From NCBI RefSeq assembly GCF_016463975.1, contig NZ_JAEMNX010000028.1:1-46712 (forward strand): DNA of 46,712 bases, read 5' to 3'. The notes under the pieces were generated by a model. It saw only the letters and a program-made list of their open reading frames with translations, was not told the DNA's origin and searched no databases. This document shows, piece by piece, positions 10,045 through 19,391 of the stretch (its first letter is position 1; the number at the start of each line of letters is the position of its first letter). Both the position numbers and the translations under genes were made by a program. This DNA is from Marinomonas transparens. GTDB lineage: Bacteria; Pseudomonadota; Gammaproteobacteria; Pseudomonadales; Marinomonadaceae.

Positions 10045-10494
10045 TCAATCTTCTTTGGCGATATTAGATGGCATGACTCTTTTTATCGGAGTGGACATAA
10101 TCATCATGGTATTGGTATCGCTTAAGTCAATTAAACGCTCCAACAACTCATCTAGTTTAGACATAGATTTCACCCCAACTTTTAATACAAAAGCATATGG
10201 TCCCGTCACGTTATAGCACTCCACCACTTCATCTAACGTCATTATCAAAGCTTTAAAAACTCGCTCCTTGGTGCGATAAACCTGACATTCCACCAGAGCA
10301 GTAATGGGAATCCCTGCTTTCTCTAAATTTAACTCTGCACGGTAACCGGTAATAACGCCAAGCTCTTCCAATTTACGCACCCGCTCGGCCACCGCTGGAG
10401 CAGACAAATGCACTAATTTACCTAAATCCGAAAAAGACATACGAGCATTTTCCTCAAGCGCTCTTAATAATTTCCAGTTGATAGCATCCATCAA
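10045..10494 (-). CDS. Lrp/AsnC-family transcriptional regulator
   Basis: A 149-residue Lrp-type regulator: helix-turn-helix at residues about 5-55 (MSFSDLGKLVHLSAPAVAERVRKLEELG) and RAM domain after residue 65. It converges with the DMT permease (5-bp gap) and lies downstream of the ilvIH terminator. It may control the neighbouring exporters or ilvIH, as Lrp does for ilvIH in E. coli, but no operator can be assigned here. Confidence 0.9.
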   Translation of the reverse strand: MMDAINWKLLRALEENARMSFSDLGKLVHLSAPAVAERVRKLEELGVITGYRAELNLEKAGIPITALVECQVYRTKERVFKALIMTLDEVVECYNVTGPYAFVLKVGVKSMSKLDELLERLIDLSDTNTMMIMSTPIKRVMPSNIAKED

Positions 10495-10528
10495 AAATAC
10501 GCCTTCTATTCCTCACCTAGTTAATAAC

Positions 10529-10567
10529 AAAAATGCCGCTAAGATAATCTATCTTAGCGGCATTTTT
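10529..10567 (-). terminator. Terminator after ilvH
   Basis: A perfect 17-bp inverted repeat, arms 10529-10545 and 10551-10567 around a 5-base loop (core ATGCCGCTAAGAT). On the minus strand it ends in five Ts, 25 bases past the ilvH stop. It isolates ilvIH from the following regulator gene. Confidence 0.92.
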
Positions 10568-10591
10568 CTAACACTCTGCACTCAATATCGC

Positions 10592-11083
10592 TTAGATACT
10601 AAGCACTTTTTCGCCACGGGCAATACCAGAAACACCAGTACGAACCACCTCAAGAAGGTGAGCCCCACCCAATGCTTGTAGGAAGCCATCTAATTTATCT
10701 GACTCGCCAACAATCTGAACCGTATAAATAGACGGTGTCATATCGACGATGTTGCCACGAAAAATATCAACCGTACGCTTCACTTCAGCACGCTGAGCGC
10801 CCGTTGCACGAACTTTCACCAACATAAGCTCGCGTTCTATATGTTGACCTTCTGTTAGATCAACCAGCTTTACCACATCAATTAACTTGTTCAGCTGTTT
10901 GGTAATTTGCTCTACGACTTGGTCAGAGCCAAAGGTGGTCAAAGTAAGGCGAGATAACGTTGGATCATCTGTCGCCGCTACGTTTAATGATTCAATATTA
11001 AAGTTTCGCTGGGAAAACAAACCAACCACACGAGACAAAGCACCGGGCTCATTTTCCATTAACACAGAAATAATATGTCGCAT
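10592..11083 (-). CDS. ilvH: Acetolactate synthase small (regulatory) subunit
   Basis: This is the regulatory subunit that binds valine and activates the catalytic subunit of acetohydroxyacid synthase, the first shared step of branched-chain amino acid synthesis. The ACT domain opens with RHIISVLMENEPGALSRVVGLFSQRNFNIESL. The frame is open upstream to 11179, but the ATG at 11083 matches the family N-terminus and gives 163 residues; the longer version would overlap ilvI by nearly 100 bases. It begins 2 bases after the ilvI stop. Confidence 0.96.
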   Translation of the reverse strand: MRHIISVLMENEPGALSRVVGLFSQRNFNIESLNVAATDDPTLSRLTLTTFGSDQVVEQITKQLNKLIDVVKLVDLTEGQHIERELMLVKVRATGAQRAEVKRTVDIFRGNIVDMTPSIYTVQIVGESDKLDGFLQALGGAHLLEVVRTGVSGIARGEKVLSI

Positions 11084-11085
11084 AA

Positions 11086-12798
11086 TTAGGTTCGCTCCGT
11101 CTTGCTCAAGAACATATCGCGCATAGAGCCACGAGGCACTTGCATTGGATAAACGTGTTCTTCTGGATCCACATAGCAATTAATGAAGACCAATTGATCT
11201 GTCATTGCAAAAGCTTCTTCCATCTTGGCATCAAGTTCATCTTTACTACGAATTTCAACGTAACTATGACGATAAGCGTCCATTAATACTTTGAAATCGG
11301 GTAATGAATCCATGTAGGAGCTTGAGTAACGTCCCTCATAATTCATATCTTGCCATTGTCGAACCATGCCTAAATAGCCATTATTCAAGCACAAGATCTT
11401 AACTGGCAAACCATACTGTAGACAGGTAGAAAGCTCTTGAATATTCATTTGAATACTGCCTTCACCGGTAATACAAACCACCGTTTCTTCTGGGAAGTTC
11501 ATTTTTACCCCCATCGCGGCAGGCAAACCGAACCCCATCGTTCCTAAGCCACCAGAGTTAACCCAACGATTTGGTTTATCAAATTTGTAATACTGTGCAG
11601 CAAACATCTGGTGCTGACCTACATCAGAAGCCACATAGGCATCACCTTTCGTGGCACGCCAACAAGCCTCAACAGCCGCTTGAGGCTTGATTTTTTCGCC
11701 ACTAGTATCATAACGACCACCGTGAACAGCACGCCATTCATTGATCTGTTTCCACCAGCCAATCAATGCTTCTTCATTGGCTTTTTGCCCCTCAATCAAA
11801 GCATTCATTTCTTCTAATACTTGGCTAACAGGACCAACAATAGGCACATCTGCTCGAATCGTTTTAGAAATCGCTGCGGGGTCGATATCAATATGAATGA
11901 TTTTGGCACCCGGACAAAATTGATCAGGGTCATTGGTCACACGGTCATCAAAGCGCGCACCAACCGCCAAGATCACATCACTGTGATGCATGGTCATATT
12001 TGCTTCATAGCTACCATGCATACCTAGCATGCCGACAAACTGCTTATCTGTACCAGGGTAACCGCCCAAGCCCATCAAGGTATTGGTAACAGGCACATTC
12101 AAGGACTTAGCAAGATTGACTAGCAGCTCAGATGCGCCACCCATAATCACACCACCACCAGCGTAAATAATAGGACGCTTAGCGGCCAACAATAAATCAA
12201 TAGCCTTCTTAATTTGACCACTATGCCCCTTGGTTGGAGGAGTATAAGAACGTAAAGAAACTGACTCAGGGTATTTATACTCGAATTTAGAACCGGGCAT
12301 GGTCATGTCTTTTGGCACATCTATTACAACAGGCCCAGGACGACCTGAACTTGCAATGTGATAAGCCTTTTTCATAATCATAGGTATTTCAGAAGGATGT
12401 TTAACCGTAAAACTATGCTTAACAATAGGGCGAGAGACACCAATCATATCCGTTTCTTGGAAAGCATCTTCACCAATCAGATAACTCATTACCTGACCAC
12501 AGATAATGACCATCGGAATGGAGTCCATGTAAGCCGTCGCGATACCTGTCACTGTATTGGTTGCACCTGGACCAGACGTCACTAACACGGTGCCAGCTTT
12601 ACCTGTTGCGCGCGCATAGCCATCAGCCATATGCGTCGCCGCCTGTTCATGCCTAACTAGAATATGTTTTACATCAGATTGACGATGCAAAGCATCGTAA
12701 ATATGAAGTGCAGCACCACCTGGGTAACCATAAATATATTCAACTCCCTCATCTTTGAGGAATCGGGCGATCATCTCACCACCGGATAATAACTCCAC
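11086..12798 (-). CDS. ilvI: Acetolactate synthase large subunit
   Basis: This thiamine-diphosphate enzyme condenses two pyruvates, or pyruvate with 2-oxobutyrate, for valine, leucine and isoleucine synthesis. Motifs include the N-terminal [15 protein letters not shown] with the active-site region [19 protein letters not shown], and the ThDP-binding [14 protein letters not shown] followed by [13 protein letters not shown] place the start at the GTG at 12798: it gives the family N-terminus ([10 protein letters not shown]) and has GAGG eight bases upstream. An ATG at 12822 is the alternative and would add eight residues but lacks a clear ribosome site. It forms an operon with ilvH. Confidence 0.95.
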   Translation of the reverse strand: MELLSGGEMIARFLKDEGVEYIYGYPGGAALHIYDALHRQSDVKHILVRHEQAATHMADGYARATGKAGTVLVTSGPGATNTVTGIATAYMDSIPMVIICGQVMSYLIGEDAFQETDMIGVSRPIVKHSFTVKHPSEIPMIMKKAYHIASSGRPGPVVIDVPKDMTMPGSKFEYKYPESVSLRSYTPPTKGHSGQIKKAIDLLLAAKRPIIYAGGGVIMGGASELLVNLAKSLNVPVTNTLMGLGGYPGTDKQFVGMLGMHGSYEANMTMHHSDVILAVGARFDDRVTNDPDQFCPGAKIIHIDIDPAAISKTIRADVPIVGPVSQVLEEMNALIEGQKANEEALIGWWKQINEWRAVHGGRYDTSGEKIKPQAAVEACWRATKGDAYVASDVGQHQMFAAQYYKFDKPNRWVNSGGLGTMGFGLPAAMGVKMNFPEETVVCITGEGSIQMNIQELSTCLQYGLPVKILCLNNGYLGMVRQWQDMNYEGRYSSSYMDSLPDFKVLMDAYRHSYVEIRSKDELDAKMEEAFAMTDQLVFINCYVDPEEHVYPMQVPRGSMRDMFLSKTERT

Positions 12799-12822
12799 CT
12801 TAATGACCTCTATAGAATTCAT

Positions 12823-13217
12823 CTGTCTGCTAGTTTAGTGCGCCTATTGTAACCGCATAAGACAAGCAGATTAAAGTTGATAGAACGAAGTTTGCTAAAC
12901 TAATGAGGTAACTTGAAAATAAGGAACACTCAAACGCAATAAGTCGCAGTTTTTACACTGCCCGCGTCTTTTCGCGAGGGGAAGTACAAACAGGCAAACA
13001 TTACGCCACATTATGTACTTGTGCTTATCAGAATACATCTGATGACGGGGCTGGTGTCCCGTAAGGAAGTCATCGACATGGTATTGTCGAAATAAGAGAT
13101 CATTTTGTCGATAAGTACGAAATTTGTCAATATAAAAGCTACCAAAACACGGATAAAACTTGCCCTAGGCTACACTTCATGATGTTATAGCCGAATAATC
13201 AAACTAGGAGTTTTAAG
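12823..13217. other. Structured intergenic region between ilvI and the gene at 13218
   Basis: About 395 bases without a convincing gene. It contains a run of short perfect inverted repeats: AAGTACA/TGTACTT (12982-12988 with 13014-13020), ATCAG/CTGAT (13027-13043), GATGAC/GTCATC (13041-13046 with 13069-13074) enclosing CGGG/CCCG (13046-13061), and TCGACA/TGTCGA (13073-13090). This may be a small RNA or an untranslated leader on either strand. Short frames on both strands pass through it (about 17-24 codons) without ribosome sites. Confidence 0.4.
13160..13188 (+). promoter_or_regulatory. Candidate sigma-70 promoter of the 13218 gene
   Basis: A TTGCCC box (13160-13165) and TGTTAT box (13183-13188) are 17 bases apart, each matching four of six consensus bases. 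The second box ends 29 bases before the start codon. Seen by eye only. Confidence 0.3.
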
Positions 13218-13478
13218 ATGGCCAATGAGCTCAATCAACAACGTATTATTGATGAATTTTTGCGCTGTTTTCGTAAAATGTTGATGGATCCAGAACTCGC
13301 TGGAGAACTAGTACGCATCGCCAAAGAAAACATTAACGAGCCAAACGCTTATGAACGCATCGCTGAAGAAGTATCCAATCAGACAACACTAAAAATCCCT
13401 GAAAATCACACAGAAGCGGACCGCATGTTTGTTAAGCTATTAATGAATGTAGTCAAAGGCGACTCTCTTCTTTATTAA
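13218..13478 (+). CDS. Small protein of unknown function
   Basis: I do not recognise this 86-residue product. It looks like a real gene: AGGAG lies seven bases before the ATG, codon use resembles its neighbours, and a promoter-like pair lies upstream. The sequence is soluble, mildly acidic and predicted mostly helical, with an N-terminal half (NQQRIIDEFLRCFRKMLMDPEL) that looks amphipathic. There is no signal peptide or membrane segment. It precedes queG by 66 bases, so a shared transcript is possible. Confidence 0.7.
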   Translation: MANELNQQRIIDEFLRCFRKMLMDPELAGELVRIAKENINEPNAYERIAEEVSNQTTLKIPENHTEADRMFVKLLMNVVKGDSLLY

Positions 13479-13544
13479 CTCTAATGCTAGCTAGGTTAAT
13501 GACCCATCATTTTCCTAGCAGCACAAAACACGTCGGTACTTCCT

Positions 13545-14627
13545 TTGCTCCCCTCGTCGCTAGCCTCACCAGATAATTTAAGCAAACTCGCGGATGAGAT
13601 TAAGTCGTGGGCACTAGACTTTGGTTTTGCAGAAGCCAGAATTGTAGAACCTGATTTAGAGCAATATCGAAGTGATTTTAATCAGTGGCTAGATAAAAAC
13701 TACCACGCCGGCATGGACTACCTTGCTAACCATAGCGACCTAAGATTCCAACCAGAAAATCTTCACCCTGGCACTCGTCGTGTCATTTCCCTGCGAATGC
13801 ATTATTTACCTCAATCAGTAGAAACCGTTGAGCGCCTAAAAACCAAACACAAGGCTTATATCGCACGATATGCTCTGGGCAGAGATTACCACAAACTCAT
13901 CCGCAAACGACTGACTCAACTCGCAAAAAAGATTGAACTCAATGTAGGCGACCATGGTTATCGTGCCTTTGTGGATAGCGCCCCAATTTTAGAGAGGCAA
14001 GTCGCCGAACAAGCAGGTATGGGCTGGATAGGTAAAAACACTCTACTACTGACCCCGAAAGCCGGTAGCTGGTTTTTATTAGGAGAAATATTTACTAACT
14101 TACCCCTTCCAGTTGATGAACCCACTTCAACTCGACATTGTGGTAGCTGCGACGCATGCTTAACTCAGTGCCCTACTGATGCTTTTGTTGAGCCTTGGGT
14201 GCTTGATGCCGGAAAATGTATTTCCTACTTAACCATTGAGCACAAAGGCCCCATTCCGGAAGAGTTACGCAGTAAAATGGGCAATCGAATATTTGGCTGT
14301 GATGATTGCCAATTAGTTTGCCCTTGGACAAAGTTCGCTAAACACACACAAGAAGAAGATTTCCAGCCTAGACATAACCTAGACTCAGCAGATCTCATCG
14401 ACCTTTTTGAGTGGGATGAAGAAACTTTTTTAAAAAATACGGAAGGCTCACCAATTCGAAGAACAGGCTATGAAAACTGGCGCAGAAATATTGCTGTCGC
14501 TCTAGGAAATGCGCCTACTAACAAGTTAACCATAGGCACTTTAAAAAACGCCCTTAACTCATCTTCAGAGCTAGTCAAAGAACATATCGTTTGGGCATTA
14601 CAACAACACCAAACAAAAAACATTTAA
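13545..14627 (+). CDS. queG: Epoxyqueuosine reductase
   Basis: QueG reduces epoxyqueuosine to queuosine, the last step of the wobble-base modification in tRNAs with GUN anticodons. It uses cobalamin and two [4Fe-4S] clusters. The cluster cysteines are visible in CGSCDACLTQCP (Cys199, 202, 205, 209) and GCDDCQLVCP (Cys252, 255, 259), with Cys225 between them, and FVDSAPILER contains the expected catalytic Asp144. No ATG precedes the conserved N-terminus; the likely start is a TTG at 13545, in a frame open since a TGA at 13500, without a clear ribosome site. Start confidence is low, identity is high. Confidence 0.93.
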   Translation: MLPSSLASPDNLSKLADEIKSWALDFGFAEARIVEPDLEQYRSDFNQWLDKNYHAGMDYLANHSDLRFQPENLHPGTRRVISLRMHYLPQSVETVERLKTKHKAYIARYALGRDYHKLIRKRLTQLAKKIELNVGDHGYRAFVDSAPILERQVAEQAGMGWIGKNTLLLTPKAGSWFLLGEIFTNLPLPVDEPTSTRHCGSCDACLTQCPTDAFVEPWVLDAGKCISYLTIEHKGPIPEELRSKMGNRIFGCDDCQLVCPWTKFAKHTQEEDFQPRHNLDSADLIDLFEWDEETFLKNTEGSPIRRTGYENWRRNIAVALGNAPTNKLTIGTLKNALNSSSELVKEHIVWALQQHQTKNI

Positions 14628-14634
14628 TTTATTA

Positions 14635-15960
14635 TTATGAAAGACCTTTTTCTTTATCAACGATACCTGATAAAGGCAATTGCTCCTGTGTAGCATTAAC
14701 GGCCATGATGACCCGATTCCGACCATTGTCTTTCGCTCCATAAAGAGCGGCATCCGCTCTTTTTAACAACTGTTCACCACTTTCTTCGGCCAATAGCTGA
14801 GCAACGCCAATACTCATGGTGATCCGAATATGTTGCTCTTCAAACTCAGCATTTTGCATCGCAAGCCTAAGCTTTTCTGCTACTTTCTGAGCCATCAAAC
14901 TATCAAAATAAGGTAAAAGAACAGCAAACTCCTCTCCCCCCCAGCGAGCAACCACACCATCATCGGCCAAAATTTTTGATAAAAGCTGTGCCGCATGCTT
15001 CAAAACATGATCACCAACCTGATGACCAAATTTATCATTCACTAGTTTAAAGTCATCCAAATCAACCAACAAAAGAGTCAAAGGCATCTGTCTTTTATGC
15101 GCTATATCGACATGTTCACGGAATAACAGATCAAATCGAGTACGATTATAAACTTGTGTTAATGAATCCGTATTAGCAAGTGTCGAAAGCTTCTGATTCA
15201 ACTGTAGAAGGGCGTCATTCTTATCTTCCAAGCTCGTCGTCTTCTCTCTAATTCTTGATTCTAACCCCTGATTTAACTCAGCTAACTCCCGGCGGGAAAA
15301 CACCAAACTGCTTACCATTCGGTTAATCCCATCTAATAGTTTTTGATATTCAATAAAGCGAGAAAGACGTGAATCTCCTTGCAAGGGGCTGGGGTTAGAC
15401 AAGTTCAAATTATCTAATTCAAACATAATATTCCCCATGGAGCTTTGCACCAACTTAACGACTAAATGACGCAACAACAGCCACAGCAAGGCGACTTGTA
15501 AGAACAACACACTCAAGTAAATAAACAACCTATTGTAAAAAGCTGTTCGCAGCGCTAGATCAGATATATATAAAACAAGCTGAGATTGGCCTCTATCTGC
15601 CAAGATTAGGACACTTCGGGTATAATCTGCCGACGAAAAGTCTTGATGACGCACTAAAACAGAAGAGGAGTTAGGAGACGGCTGATATTCAAACCCTAAT
15701 ACTGAATCGCCTAAAATGCCACTATTTAAGGCTTTGGTAAACAAAGTAGTTAAAATGTTTTTATTGACGTCAGCATCAGAATAACTTTGAACCCCTTCCA
15801 TCAAAAATGAGGCTGCTCTGTCTATCGCCTGATTTTGACTCTTCTTCAAGTCTTGATAGGAAGTAGCCAACATAATACCAGAGAAAAAAACGGCGGTGAT
15901 AAAATAGCAGCCCAACATTTTATAAAGGGCAAAGCTCACTATACTTTGTTGTTTGTTCAC
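14635..15960 (-). CDS. Membrane-bound diguanylate cyclase (GGDEF)
   Basis: A 441-residue protein with a membrane segment at residues about 13-32, an extracytoplasmic region of roughly 110 residues, a second membrane segment near 145-165, a coiled-coil-like linker (ELNQGLESRIREKTTSLEDK) and a C-terminal GGDEF domain. The active-site motif is intact as RWGGEEFAVLLP, so it should make cyclic di-GMP. The inhibitory I-site RxxD just before it appears absent (LADDG). The start is GTG with GGGG about eight bases upstream. It converges on queG with a 7-base gap. The signal sensed is unknown. Confidence 0.9.
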   Translation of the reverse strand: MNKQQSIVSFALYKMLGCYFITAVFFSGIMLATSYQDLKKSQNQAIDRAASFLMEGVQSYSDADVNKNILTTLFTKALNSGILGDSVLGFEYQPSPNSSSVLVRHQDFSSADYTRSVLILADRGQSQLVLYISDLALRTAFYNRLFIYLSVLFLQVALLWLLLRHLVVKLVQSSMGNIMFELDNLNLSNPSPLQGDSRLSRFIEYQKLLDGINRMVSSLVFSRRELAELNQGLESRIREKTTSLEDKNDALLQLNQKLSTLANTDSLTQVYNRTRFDLLFREHVDIAHKRQMPLTLLLVDLDDFKLVNDKFGHQVGDHVLKHAAQLLSKILADDGVVARWGGEEFAVLLPYFDSLMAQKVAEKLRLAMQNAEFEEQHIRITMSIGVAQLLAEESGEQLLKRADAALYGAKDNGRNRVIMAVNATQEQLPLSGIVDKEKGLS

Positions 15961-16428
15961 GATATGGCCCCGTTAATTAAAATAAAAGACCATAACCTTA
16001 ATGTTTTACGTTATGAATCTGGGGATACTCTCTCATCTCCAATCGCTACACTCGAAATAACGGAGAAATACCTTCTTGTTATCGCCATCTTTTTCAAAAC
16101 CTTTAACAGGAGAATTACAAAAAATATCACAAGCTGTCTGTTTTATGACCTAGCCTTAACACATCAACACAAAAATGGGCACTGATATTAACTCTGAAAC
16201 TCGTTTGCTATCAGTAGTTAGGAGCACTAGCGTTACTCTAATTAGCCATGCTCATGCAAGCATTCAGACCAGACAGAGAAAAAACCTATTGGTAGACAAA
16301 AAAACTATGTCTTGCTGCAATAAAACGACTCGCAATCTACCAATAAAACAGACAGAATCTAATGCTATTACTTTGCTAAATAAGCATTTTTTTGCTTTGA
16401 TGGGCTCTTATCCCATGAGGTATTTTCC
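15961..16428. other. Intergenic region with nested inverted repeats upstream of moaA
   Basis: About 468 bases separate the divergent cyclase and moaA. Two long perfect inverted repeats share one arm: CTGTCTGTTTTAT (16134-16146) with ATAAAACAGACAG (16343-16355), and TATTGGTAGA (16287-16296) with TCTACCAATA (16336-16345). The two pairings overlap by three bases and so compete, which would fit a switching leader RNA. A weak 85-codon frame (16175-16432) runs through it and ends as TTGA on the moaA start. I could not match the consensus of the known molybdenum cofactor RNA motif. Confidence 0.4.
16400..16420 (+). promoter_or_regulatory. Hairpin next to the moaA ribosome site
   Basis: ATGGG (16400-16404) and CCCAT (16412-16416) form a 5-bp hairpin directly before GAGG (16417-16420), which lies eight bases from the TTG start of moaA. 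The position suggests an influence on translation; the effect is inferred. Confidence 0.35.
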
Positions 16429-17424
16429 TTGATACAAACTGCGCTCATTGACCCATTTGGTCGTCGTATCGACTATTTACGAATTTCCGTCACTGACAGA
16501 TGCGACTTTCGTTGTACTTATTGCATGGATGAGGACGTCACTTTTTTATCTAAAAGCCATATACTGTCTCTAGAAGAAATAGTTGTTGTTGCAAAGACTT
16601 TTATCGCCATGGGAACAAAGCGTATTCGCATTACTGGCGGAGAACCTCTAGTCAGAAAGAATATCCTATGGGCCATAGAACAAATAGCCAATACATCAGG
16701 CCTTGAAGAACTTACCATCACCACTAACGGCTCCCAGCTTCATAATATGGCACAAGACCTGCTGAATGTCGGTGTGTCACGTATCAATATCAGCCTCGAT
16801 ACCTTACAAGCCGATCGTTTTTTCGCATTAACCCGCAAAGACAAATTCCAGCAAGTCATAAATGGGATAGAAAAAGCAGCAGAGCTTCCCTTTAAGCGAC
16901 TTAAAATCAACAGTGTTATGCTGAAAAATCATAATGATGATGAGCTTTACGATCTCGCGAACTTTGCTCTCGAAAGAAACATGGACATCAGTTTCATTGA
17001 AGAAATGCCACTTGGCATTATCAGTGACCATAGTCGCGCTGCAACTTACCTATCCAGTGACGATGTAATAGAAACACTCAGCCAACACTTTTCACTTACA
17101 CCAAGCAGCATAACCACCAGCGGCCCTACTCGCTATTACCAGGTTGCAGGTTATGACCATAGAATTGGCGTCATTTCACCACATAGTCACAATTTTTGTG
17201 ATACCTGTAACCGAGTTCGGCTTACCGCAGAAGGCCGCTTATTATTATGCCTAGGTAACGAGCACTCAAAAGATTTAAAGCCCTATATCCGTGATATTTT
17301 ACCAAGCACTCCCCCCTTGGAAGATGCCATTATTGAAGCGCTAGCCTTAAAACCACAAAAACATCATTTTAACCTCGAAGAAGCCCCTCAAATTTTGCGT
17401 TTCATGAGCGCTACAGGAGGCTAA
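16429..17424 (+). CDS. moaA: GTP 3',8-cyclase MoaA (molybdenum cofactor synthesis)
   Basis: MoaA is the radical SAM enzyme that starts molybdopterin synthesis by rearranging GTP. The SAM cluster motif is CDFRCTYC (Cys25, 29, 32), followed by TGGEPLVR. The C-terminal cluster is HNFCDTCNRVRLTAEGRLLLCLG. The protein ends in Gly-Gly, the conserved MoaA tail. The start is a TTG with GAGG eight bases upstream. It heads the moaA-moaB-moeA operon, whose later genes follow at 11 and 6 bases. moaC, moaD, moaE and mobA are not in this window. Confidence 0.96.
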   Translation: MIQTALIDPFGRRIDYLRISVTDRCDFRCTYCMDEDVTFLSKSHILSLEEIVVVAKTFIAMGTKRIRITGGEPLVRKNILWAIEQIANTSGLEELTITTNGSQLHNMAQDLLNVGVSRINISLDTLQADRFFALTRKDKFQQVINGIEKAAELPFKRLKINSVMLKNHNDDELYDLANFALERNMDISFIEEMPLGIISDHSRAATYLSSDDVIETLSQHFSLTPSSITTSGPTRYYQVAGYDHRIGVISPHSHNFCDTCNRVRLTAEGRLLLCLGNEHSKDLKPYIRDILPSTPPLEDAIIEALALKPQKHHFNLEEAPQILRFMSATGG

Positions 17425-17435
17425 GAAGGAATACC

Positions 17436-17987
17436 ATGACCAAGAAATCACCCAAGCCAACCACTCCATTTCGCCCATTAAAAATCAGCGTATTAACCGT
17501 TTCAGACACACGCACCCTTGCTGAAGATACATCGGGCAATGCCTTAATTGAACTATTACAAAAGGCTGGCCACAAACTGAATAAAAGACTGTTAGTAAAA
17601 GATGATGTTTATCAAATGCGCGCCGTCGTCTCACAATGGATAGCAGACCAAGAAACCCATGCGATTCTCATTACTGGCGGCACAGGTTTTTACTCTCGTG
17701 ATAGCACTCCTGAAGCCATAACACCATTATTTGATAAGACGATAGAAGGTTTTGGCGAACTGTTCCGACAACTTTCCTATGAAGATATTGGTACTTCAAC
17801 CATCCAGTCCCGAGCTGTTGCAGGATTAGCCAATCAAACCTTAATTTTTTGCTTACCTGGGTCTACTGGCGCCTGTCGAACTGCTTGGAATGGTATATTA
17901 GAAGAACAGTTAAACTCTAACCATAGACCCTGTAACTTTGTCAGCATGCTCCTGGGCCCTTACAAACCGCCCCTACACGAGGTCTAA
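17436..17987 (+). CDS. moaB: MoaB/MogA-family molybdopterin adenylyltransferase
   Basis: A 183-residue protein of the MoaB/Mog family, which adenylylates molybdopterin before metal insertion. Family motifs are LTVSDTRTLAEDTSGNAL, ILITGGTGFYSRDSTPEA and FCLPGSTGACRTAW. It sits between moaA and moeA in one operon. By length and sequence it is MoaB-like, not the longer fused forms; whether it replaces Mog here is unknown. Confidence 0.94.
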   Translation: MTKKSPKPTTPFRPLKISVLTVSDTRTLAEDTSGNALIELLQKAGHKLNKRLLVKDDVYQMRAVVSQWIADQETHAILITGGTGFYSRDSTPEAITPLFDKTIEGFGELFRQLSYEDIGTSTIQSRAVAGLANQTLIFCLPGSTGACRTAWNGILEEQLNSNHRPCNFVSMLLGPYKPPLHEV

Positions 17988-17993
17988 TACCCA

Positions 17994-19187
17994 ATGTCTG
18001 AATTGCTATCGTTTGAAAATGCTCTACAGGAAATCCAGCAAAGCGCCACTGTCCGAGTTGGGCAACACAAGCTCCCCTTGCTAGAGGCCTTAAATAAAAT
18101 CACGACACAAGACATTGTTGCAGACTCCTGTGTACCTCCCTATGACAACAGCGCCATGGATGGCTATGCCCTGTCTTTTGATGATTGGAGCACTGACCAA
18201 GTGTTTCCTATAAGCCAGCGTATTCCCGCTGGTCAAACAGCAACCCCTTTAGAACCTGGAACCTGTGTACGCATTTTTACTGGTGCCTGCATCCCCACTG
18301 GTGCAGATACTGTCATCATGCAAGAAAATGCAAGCATCTCCAAAGAAGGTATTCATTTTAAAGATAGGCCTAGTCAAGGTGAAAACATACGCCCTAAAGG
18401 ACAAGATATTTTTACTGGTCAAACAATTATAAAAGCAGGCACTAAATTATCGCCTATGCATATTGGTCTACTTTCCAGCTTAGGCATAACCGAGATAATG
18501 GTTTATAAAACGCTACGAGTCGGCCTATTAACTACTGGGGATGAGCTCATTCCAGCTGGTGACAAACTCGCTGGGGGGCAAATATTCAACTCGAACGGCC
18601 CGATGCTGACTGCCCTACTTTTACAAGCAGGCTATGAAGTCATTGATTGTCTACACGCAAAAGACACCCCAGAAGCCACTGAAGTCGCCATAAAGAAACT
18701 AATTCAATCCTGTGATGTTATTCTTTCATCCGGCGGCGTATCGGTGGGAGAAGAAGATCATGTAAAAGGTGCCTTAGAAAAACTGGGTGAAGTGCATTTA
18801 TGGAAAATTGCAATTAAACCGGGTAAGCCACTGGTTCATGCTACCCTTGATAACACACCATTCTTAGGTTTGCCAGGCAACCCTAGCTCAACATTAGTAA
18901 CTTATCATTGGTTTGCAACACTACTGCTTGCAGCCAGTGCAGGACAAAGCACCCGTCTTCCACAAGCTTATCTTATAGAATCAGGCTTCAACCGAATACA
19001 AAGCATTAAAAGAGATGAGTTCCTAAGAGTGTCTATTGGTCAAGATGGCTTAGCCTATGCCCACTCACAACAAAGCTCTGGTGCCCTACTAGCCGCATGT
19101 GAAAGCCATGGCTATCTACATGTAAAAGCAAACACCCCAATCGAGTATGGCTGTTCTTATCCGTTTTACCCTTTCTCTGGTTTCTAA
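17994..19187 (+). CDS. moeA: Molybdopterin molybdotransferase MoeA
   Basis: MoeA inserts molybdate into adenylylated molybdopterin to give the molybdenum cofactor. The 397-residue protein has the N-terminal PYDNSAMDGYAL motif, the MPT-binding core with LLTTGDEL and SSGGVSVGEEDHV, KIAIKPGKPLVHA, and GLPGNPSSTLVT. It is the last gene of the operon, six bases after moaB. The following 200 bases carry no obvious strong terminator, only a 6-bp AAGCCT/AGGCTT hairpin near 19201-19221. Confidence 0.96.
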   Translation: MSELLSFENALQEIQQSATVRVGQHKLPLLEALNKITTQDIVADSCVPPYDNSAMDGYALSFDDWSTDQVFPISQRIPAGQTATPLEPGTCVRIFTGACIPTGADTVIMQENASISKEGIHFKDRPSQGENIRPKGQDIFTGQTIIKAGTKLSPMHIGLLSSLGITEIMVYKTLRVGLLTTGDELIPAGDKLAGGQIFNSNGPMLTALLLQAGYEVIDCLHAKDTPEATEVAIKKLIQSCDVILSSGGVSVGEEDHVKGALEKLGEVHLWKIAIKPGKPLVHATLDNTPFLGLPGNPSSTLVTYHWFATLLLAASAGQSTRLPQAYLIESGFNRIQSIKRDEFLRVSIGQDGLAYAHSQQSSGALLAACESHGYLHVKANTPIEYGCSYPFYPFSGF

Positions 19188-19391
19188 AAAGAGAAAAGTA
19201 AGCCTTCTAAGCTCAGGCTTTGAAACGCACGCACCGACATGGATATAGACTATCTGAGTAATGCTGAAGCAGTTACTAGGACAAGAGAACTTATTCGCCT
19301 TCCCTAACCCTTTTTTATGAACTCTTCTACACTTTAAGTAACACTATTTGTAGATTACAAACCGAGTGATTCATTAAGCTGAGGAAAGAAA

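Noticed and set aside
13011..13079. Minus-strand 22-codon frame with V, I and L codons that could be an ilv leader peptide
   Set aside because: No Shine-Dalgarno before its ATG and no terminator with a T run between it and ilvI. Kept only as an alternative in the structured-RNA finding.
16134..16355. Integron attC-like or known Moco riboswitch element
   Set aside because: The conserved attC boxes are not present in matching form, no integrase is visible, and the conserved Moco RNA segments could not be found by eye.
16175..16432. 85-codon plus-strand frame overlapping the moaA start as TTGA
   Set aside because: No ribosome site at its start, unusual composition, passes through the inverted repeats, and no family resemblance.
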